Below, one piece after another: positions 58,101 through 64,000 of a DNA stretch of 64,000 bases. Position numbers and translations under genes: made by a program. Numbering within the stretch: the stretch's first letter is position 1; each line of letters starts with the position of its first letter. The notes beneath the pieces were generated by a model that saw only the letters and a program-made list of their open reading frames with translations, made no database searches and had not been told where the DNA came from. The stretch is from Amphibalanus amphitrite (Eukaryota; Arthropoda; Thecostraca; Balanomorpha; Balanidae): contig NW_024882865.1 in assembly GCF_019059575.1 (NCBI RefSeq), positions 62,001 to 126,000 on the forward strand, read 5' to 3'.

Positions 58101-59915
58101 TTGATAAGATGGCACTACATAACTCATATATCTCCCATTTCCACGGCAAATCACATTTGTATTGCTCGATTCAAGAGCTGGGCTGCAGTTTTTTTTGGGG
58201 GGAGGGGGTACCGTAAACGAGGGTGACTTTGCCATGTTTTCAACTTTAGACGCCTGTATTCTTTAAGCTTGTTAACTTATTGGGATGACTCTATGTTCAA
58301 AACACGGATGAAGATTAGCTCTTTGGGTTTTGCTACTATCGTATTTATATCTTGCCTAAAAATATAAATTTTTAAGCAAAATGAGTCGTGGCAAAGTTTA
58401 ACTGAAAAAGGGGTGACTTTGCCACTATGCTAAATAATTTTTTTTAACGCTAGCAAATACTTTTCAAGCATTTTTGTTTCATTGTATGGGGAAAGGCAAC
58501 CATCTTTAATTGTTTAATAGGAAAAAATAAAGCAATTCGATATTTTTTTGCTCTGAGACGATGTACAAAAAAGGAGGGATACCTTACTTTTTGTAATACA
58601 TTATATTTGTTGAAAATAACTGAGATTTGATCGTAAATAGAAACTGAAAATGGTTCAGAATAGATAAAGCAAAGATATTATTGTACCGGTAGTCTAGGAC
58701 CTTGCCGCGTTTTTCCAGCGGCATTAAGAGGAACAGAAAGAGGACGTTCTTGCGGGAACTTACCGACATCCTTCTTATCAGCGTTTTGATCTATAAAATT
58801 ATACAGATTTCTTCAGCCAGTCTCATTGGCAAACTCAGGAGTTGTAGATGATCATGGCCGTGCTAAAAAAAAAAAAAAAATGGGCCCAGCTTCATCCATT
58901 TTTTTTTATTTTGGTAACCTTTGCCTTTTTATACTCCCACTGTGCATTACTGTGTTAAATTTTAACATATAAACTTTTACATTTAAAAAACCAGTTTGGA
59001 GGTCAAAATGATGCTACATTTAAAACTTCTTTTGAATTGCATCGGATAAGTATTTCATTTTTGCATTGATAACATGGTGGCAAGGTCACCCCATGTGGCC
59101 TGCAATTCACTTGGAAGAATCGCCACCAAAAATTTTAGCTAAATGAAATGACAAATGCCAGTTTTGTTGGATATGCTAACTTAACAGCCTTGTCATGATC
59201 AACCATACCAAGTTTCAGCATCACAGTTGGTCTAGAACATGGTTAGATAAAAAAAAGTCCGGACCTCTTCAAATTTGACCATTTCAATGACTCCAATAAA
59301 ATGGAACCCAGTTCCGTATTTAGTGGCTACTTATCTCTCAGTGTTGGTTATGTTGGAAGGCCCATCAATTATCTTTCGTTTGTGCATACAAACTTATTAC
59401 ATTATTCGTAAAATATCACTGGAGATCACCCTCAAACATTTGTTGAGAAGCATGGCAAAGTCACCCCCGTTTACGGTATTTCTTTTTTTTTCGTCCCTTT
59501 GCTTGAAAATAAAATAAGAATAAAGCGTATGCTAGTTACATCTACCCATACGCGCGACTGACTTAGTCAGAAGCCGTCAGTCAATCAAATGCAGTCACCC
59601 GTCATATCTATCTAGTGTAATCGGTATAACTTTATTCAGTCGGTTTTAAATTACACACCCGAGAGCAGCGGATTATCGGCGGCCCTTGGGCATCGTCTCG
59701 CTCCCCAGATCCGCGAGATCCTGGCGTCGGGTCGGAAGGCAGAGATCCAATGTCTGAGCGCGATCCACCCCACCTTCCTGACGGATCTCTACCTGCCGAG
59801 CAAGATCCAGGAGTGCCTGGCGGGTGGTCTGGGAGTCTCGAACGGACAGGATGTCGTTCCCCGGGATCGTACTGAGCCGTGTGAGTCAGTTCAGGCTCTG
59901 GCCGCTGTCGAGTAA
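52138..59915 (+). CDS. SPO11: SPO11 meiotic recombinase with long acidic N-terminal extension
   Basis: Relative of topoisomerase VI subunit A that makes meiotic DNA double-strand breaks through a tyrosine-DNA link. Exons: 52138-54203, 54487-54624, 54948-55141, 55297-55442, 55589-55726, 56224-56320, 57769-57860, 59709-59915. Phases agree and the 3078-nt CDS gives 1025 residues; typical SPO11 has about 330-400. The core shows RDIYYQE with catalytic Tyr likely Y739, then TSKGLVAGQL, the Toprim glutamate in VVEKDATF (E824), GKGFPDLNTR, LLDADPHGLEI (D877, D879), and LSRPYV. The family N terminus (VLARIDALL...) begins near residue 650 in exon 1. Before it lie nine DDLDEP-like motifs (residues 4 to about 267) and a Ser/Thr/Pro/Gln-rich low-complexity stretch with basic AKRHRRE near 365. 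An in-frame TGA at 52126 precedes the ATG. After YLPSK about 40 extra residues follow; a donor at 59881 offers an alternative end. Confidence 0.94.
54292..54334. repeat. 18-bp perfect inverted repeat in SPO11 intron 1
   Basis: CGTCGGGTACACAGTGTA (54292-54309) is exactly inverted at 54317-54334 with spacer CGTCGGG, which itself repeats the arm start. It could extrude or fold in the pre-mRNA; function unknown. Confidence 0.92.
55797..55980. mobile_element. Palindromic MITE with TTA target duplication, copy 2
   Basis: Second copy of the element at 28687-28868, with the same ends (AGCCTGAAACAGACTCT) and palindromic core. TTA flanks at 55794-55796 and 55981-55983. It lies in the SPO11 intron between exons 5 and 6. 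Confidence 0.88.
56321..57768. other. SPO11 intron 6, no insertion recognised
   Basis: A 1.45-kb intron with a G-run near 56625 and otherwise unremarkable sequence. No second gene was seen in it. Confidence 0.5.
58211..59476. mobile_element. TA-flanked element with CCGTAAACG ends, 1266 bp
   Basis: CCGTAAACGAGGGTGACTTT at 58211 is inverted at the end (AAAGTCACCCCCGTTTACGG to 59476), with one or two mismatches over about 26 bp. TA flanks at 58209-58210 and 59477-59478. Internal GGTGACTTTGCC motifs recur (58412, and inverted near 59082). No transposase is recognised. It sits in the last SPO11 intron. Confidence 0.8.
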
Positions 59916-60573
59916 CCAGAGAGGTTTGTCGAAGGCCACCGTCACAGGCTCAGACGCACGCTGTGTAACGTTGTTCACGAGGAAGGTTGGATTCTGCAAA
60001 GCCAAAGAAGACCAGGGAAGACGCAGGAGTGTGAATTCGAGTTGGTTGAGCACTGAGCATGGCTTTCGTTGGACGTCGATTGTTAGGTGTGAGCTGCTGT
60101 CTTTCTACCGAATTACCGATCAGATGAACATGTTTGATAACTGTGTCGATCTGTCATATACTGTCAACGAATTGTGTTCAGAGAAGTCGCGCTCATTGGA
60201 AAGGTAAACTGAAGTTTGTGAGGGATCTATGCTTGTTAAGAATCACCGGCATATAACATATTTGTGCCGGCGTTTTAATTTAATTCGCTTCCTCTTGTAA
60301 TCATAGCTGTTGCCAGTAATCCATGATCATGTTTCATCGTCAACTTCAGTTTATTCTGATCTCTATCATTTTATATTCTCAGAGGTTCGTGCAACATCAT
60401 ATATCGGTGCAATGTTTCTGGACGCTGTCGGTGCATTATTTGTACCGATTAGTGATGTTTCCGTTGCCGTTTCATTTGGTCTCTCACTCCATAGTTCATA
60501 GTTGCCTGTATCTCTAAACATGTTCGTCTTTCAAAAGTCATCAGGAGCTATAAATGTCTTTCTGTAAAGTCGA
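59916..60573. other. Downstream of SPO11, no gene supported
   Basis: It should include the SPO11 3'UTR. An open frame continues in another register at 59824-60207, but it overlaps the SPO11 final exon out of frame and matches nothing. Confidence 0.4.
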
Positions 60574-60599
60574 ATGAGGTTTTCGAGTCCTAGATATGT

Positions 60600-61167
60600 A
60601 TTTTTATTTATTCACATGTCCCGTTATTTATTCGAATGCCCGGCTCACCGCAGGGCATTCGCTGTCGAGTGGCAGACGGCCGCTGAGAAGTACGACCGGT
60701 CTCGCGCTCACGCAACTGAGTACGTACGTGATCATTACAATAGTACTGCCAAGGCTCTCCCCGCCGTGCGCATCGGCACAACCGTCGATGTGCAGGACTC
60801 GCGTACGGGCCAGTGGGACAGGACGGGCATCGTGGTCGGCGTGGGTGATCATCGTGATTATCTCGTAAAGTTGCCCAGTGGTCGTGTATTGTGGCGTAAC
60901 CGGCGATTTTTGCGCCCCCATCGTCCGCTGCTACCTTGTTCGTTTCGCCCATGTAGCGTTCCGTCGCCGCCTGCACGTGATAGTTCGCCCGCGGAACGTG
61001 ACGACTCTCGGCTCGTCCGATTCCGCCTCGATGGTGTTGATGCGCCCTCTGTGGCGCCGTGTGCTCCCACTGTCACCTGTGAGCCTGCTCCATTGCGTCG
61101 CAGTGAACGTGCGCGCCGTGCTCCAAGTCGCTTGGTTATTAATCCGCGGTTGAAGTCCTATGATTAA
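60600..61167 (+). pseudogene. Ty3/gypsy retrotransposon integrase C-terminal fragment
   Basis: The frame to the TAA at 61165 reads AFAVEWQTAAEKYDRSRA, then LPAVRIGTTVDVQDSRTGQWDR, VVGVGDHRDYLVKLPSGRVLWRNRRFLRP and a basic RRSERARRAPSRL tail. This is the pattern of the C-terminal end of gypsy-type Pol (integrase GPY/F-like region). Reverse transcriptase, RNase H and the integrase core are missing upstream, so the copy is 5'-truncated. Confidence 0.75.
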
Positions 61168-61298
61168 GGCACTGTGCCCACGTTGCGGCACTCGCTGTAG
61201 TTTTGTTACGTTGGTACGTTTGTGTCCATGTGTATGTGGCGCAGAAACATTTTCTTTTTCTTAAACTTAAACTGTTGTACCAGTGCAGTGTCACAACA

Positions 61299-61610
61299 AT
61301 TTGGGGGAGGTGTACCGGCCCGTACCTGTGACCGACTGTGGTGGGCTGACCGGGATCGCCTGCGGCGCCTGGGGGCGCCGGCCGGGCGGACGGAGGGTCA
61401 GTGTGTGCTGTGGACTGGTGGAGTGCGGTGCGCCAATACACAACACAAATCATGTCATCATTCAATCCCATTTTGTTCCTCATTCAGTCAGACATTGCCT
61501 TTACGTTGTTGCTGTTATTCACGACCGTCGTTGTTAGGTATATATGACCGTTCTTGTTGTTGCGTATGATTATGGTATTTGAATACATACAGGCCAGAAC
61601 TCTCTAATTC
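61299..61610 (+). repeat. Polypurine tract and probable 3' LTR of the gypsy fragment
   Basis: TTTGGGGGAGG at 61300-61310 has the form of a polypurine tract, and TGTACCGGCC begins immediately after at 61311 as an LTR start would. The right LTR end was not resolved; a T-run lies at 61620. No matching 5' LTR is seen in the window. Confidence 0.55.
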
Positions 61611-62212
61611 GCTTGCTGTTTTTTTTTTTTTGTATTCGATCATCACTGTTTGATTGTATCCTGCTCATGCATAAGCATCCCCTCTATCAAAATGATCCCT
61701 CCAAAAGATGATCTTTTACCACGCAATATCATGAGTTTTTTGTGTTATTATTTTGAGTGGTGACGTTGGTGGGTGCTGCTAATCGCTTGTTGACAAACGC
61801 TCGCATTGGGTAGGCTCTGCATATTGACAGACTTTTTGTTGGTGGCATCAGGGATGTGAACTAGAATCGGTTGTGTTCTATGGACCAGGCGCAACTAATG
61901 ATCATAAATGTGGTCAGCTGACCTGACATTATTGCTTACGCATGGCTGCTCTGGAATTCCGTTTAGGTTTGCGGGGCACGCGATTATGCCTAATAATCTG
62001 ATCAAATTATCAGTGTTTTGTGTCAAACCGACCGAGCCGGTCTAGTAAATATTGCATAGATTTTTGCAATTCGACTCGCTTTTCCTTTCAACACCGGCGG
62101 AAATGCCACTTTCTATCGGGCACCTCTCCTGACGGTGATAAAAAGTCGCCTCTTACGGTAATGCCCACCACTTTTTCTGCGGGGTGTCTGCTGCGGTGCA
62201 ACGGCGGTGGCC

Positions 62213-62356
62213 GCAGAGGGGGCGAGTTTTTCGGCCGCCCGGGCCGAGCCCGGCCGAGGTTATAAGTACTATGTGCTGGCGAACGGGTTTCCAGTGGCAG
62301 TGAGCGCGAGTGGTGTCGGGGTGAGCCAGGAACCCATCATGGATCGAGCCGGCCCG
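62213..62356 (+). CDS. Possible isolated exon, product unknown
   Basis: An open frame reading GYKYYVLANGFPVAVSASG and SQEPIMDRAGP ends at a good donor (CCG|GTGAGT, exon end 62356). An acceptor CCGCAG precedes at 62211-62216. It cannot join the SPO11 alternative donor at 59881, because the junction would create TAG. I do not recognise the family. It may be the first exon of a downstream gene or chance. Confidence 0.25.
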
Positions 62357-62359
62357 GTG

Positions 62360-62780
62360 AGTTTTGAGAGACTTCTACCATGTTGTATGGTGCGTGTTTA
62401 TGTGTCTGTGATGTGGTCTCATGGATAAGGGGCGTTAAGATCGAAAGTTTGTTTGGATACCCATTCATGTTGTCGCTCGGATGTAGTGATACGGGGACGT
62501 TGCGAAGCACTTAGATCAGGCCAGTTTCAGCATAAGCTATTAGATCAATAATGACAGAGAACCATACAAAACGCCTTTAATTAGTTAAAGAAAAGGCTTG
62601 CCAACATGTACGTACCGATGTCGATGAACAACAATTGACTTCATCTGCCAAATTTTAATGAGCAAACGGCGAACAATTCGCGAGCTCGCATGAACTGTTC
62701 GCGAACATGCCCATGGTAAAAAGGGGGAGGGCGGATAAGAGTGATATTACTATCGCACAAGCCGTTTCGCCACTAATTGA
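62360..62780. other. No gene recognised
   Basis: Mixed-composition sequence between the possible exon and the terminal repeats. Only a short GCGAACA-type direct repeat near 62668-62705 was noticed. Confidence 0.4.
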
Positions 62781-62781
62781 A

Positions 62782-63370
62782 CCCTCGCGGAAAAGACGAG
62801 TGTGTGCGCCGTGACCTAACACAGTGGACAGTATCTGATTTTAAGGTCACATGACAACCGGTGACCTCATGAATGAGGTCAGGTCACGTGTCCCAAGGTA
62901 GGGGTTTTGTTTTTGGTGAATTACTTCGCCACAATTGGTGGCAGACCCGCGATTTTGGCACCATCGTGCTCGTCATTGCATAGTCTAGCGCGTCAAAGGA
63001 CACTTTTTGTTTGGATTTATTCCACTCAGGGTGTTGAGCTCAGGTTAAGGTCAGGTCAAAGCTACTCGGGTCACAAAATTGATCGGATGAAATCATCTTG
63101 CACATCATTCGATTCGGCAGGTCTTCCGGAGTCCATTGATAGCTTTTCGGACTCGCTAGCTCAATTTGTCCCAAACATGAATATATTTAATTTTGACCCT
63201 TGATCTGACCTTGACCTGTCGCTTGAGCTTGACCTCAAAATTCAAATTTCAGACAGGTTTTAGAAGCGTTCCACCGAGTTTTCGAACGGTTTCGGAGATA
63301 ATACGGGGGGAGCATTAAATGATCTACCCCCAGTCAGTGGTGTTCGACTGAAGGTTTGGTCAAACCCGGA
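62782..63370. mobile_element. GGTCA-rich TTAA element, related to 285-620 and 29640-30041
   Basis: It begins at a mutated TTAA (TTGA) followed by ACCCTCGCGG and runs to CTAA at 63371-63374. Its left part matches 285-620 and its right part matches 29840-30000. AGGTCA hexamers are abundant. No coding capacity. Confidence 0.65.
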
Positions 63371-63374
63371 CTAA

Positions 63375-64000
63375 CCCTCGCACTTATAGGGGAGGGGAGA
63401 GACCAACGGACACCACCCTCTCGTTTTTTCGGGAATAACAGGCAAAGGCGGCTGATGGCGACGAAACTGTCAGTACCTTTAAACTGATGAATTTTACACC
63501 TATCCTGAAAATTTCATGACCCTGACCCAAAAGAACTTTGACTATTCCGAGACCATGTCAGGCCGGAATCATGATTCGGCGTATGTATGTCAGCACACAT
63601 TTTACGCGCGTCGTCTCCAGTCTTCTTGTGGTTGTAAACATTCCAACGTGTGAAATGTTTGTCCCATGCATTATGTTGGGTGTCAATGTCACGTCGAAGT
63701 CATTGACCTAGATGACATAGGATCAATTTTTCTAGTTTTAGGTACACGTTTCTTGGGTAGTTTTTTGGAGCTGTTCTCGATTTTAGCACCCATTTGAAAA
63801 TTTAGGAAGTAGTTTTGGTGCCTACGTAACATGTTACGAATCTGTCAGTAGTGGTTGACATCATAGATACTTACCTATTTCATCTTTAATCAAAACTAGC
63901 ATTGAATTTGTTATCAGGACCCAGAGACACCCCACAACACGCTCGCTCTACGATATTCTGGCAGTTTCCGATCTTCCCGACTTTTGGGTCATTGACGTGA
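63375..64000. mobile_element. TTAA element, CCCTCGCCCGTAT family, cut by window end
   Basis: It starts CCCTCGCACTTATAGGGG and follows the inverted-copy order of 50785-51671: GCGACGAAACT, CAGTACC, AATTTTACACCTA.CCTGAAA.TTTCATGACCCTGACCC, TTCGGCGTATGT, GTAACATGTTACGAA. It is more diverged than the other copies and continues beyond the window. Confidence 0.75.

Overview
The window is animal nuclear DNA. Its genes have many short introns with GT-AG boundaries, about half of it is dispersed repeats, and there is nothing bacterial in layout. The protein families, the spliced genes, the CCTACC-rich intergenic DNA and the transposon mix suggest an arthropod, perhaps a crustacean such as a barnacle. 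The species is inference only.

Three protein-coding genes can be assembled exon by exon. (1) On the minus strand, about 25.95 to 20.7 kb, lies a PP2C-type serine/threonine phosphatase of the PPM1E/PPM1F group with all metal-binding acidic residues visible; its last exon was not found. (2) On the minus strand, 39.62 to 31.26 kb, lies PGAP3, the Golgi GPI-anchor remodelling protein. Seven exons join in frame to 306 residues. Its first intron is swollen by a 5.3 kb inverted-repeat element. (3) On the plus strand, 52.14 to 59.92 kb, lies SPO11, the meiotic double-strand-break enzyme. Eight exons join in frame to 1025 residues. The catalytic core is intact, but about 640 extra residues precede it, carrying nine copies of an acidic DDL(D/E)EP-like motif. 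The three genes share no obvious pathway.

Region by region: 1-20.5 kb has no gene I can support. It holds GC-rich patches, small tandem repeats, two hAT-type miniature elements with exact 8-bp target duplications and a 400-bp GA-rich microsatellite. 20.5-27.3 kb is the phosphatase gene. 27.3-31.2 kb holds a palindromic miniature element, a GC-rich degenerate minisatellite and a GGTCA-rich repeat. 31.2-40.3 kb is PGAP3 with its intronic elements and GC-rich upstream region. 40.5-44.5 kb is a chain of three transposons sharing single TTAA sites, the first carrying a nested TA-flanked element. 44.5-52.1 kb is repeats only. 52.1-59.9 kb is SPO11. 60.5-61.6 kb is the 3' end of a Ty3/gypsy retrotransposon. 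The last 1.2 kb returns to the TTAA/GGTCA repeat family.

The most unusual items are the SPO11 extension, the back-to-back TTAA elements loaded with AGGTCA nuclear-receptor half-sites, and the giant inverted-repeat element that ends 29 bp from a PGAP3 splice acceptor and carries repeated double E-box palindromes.
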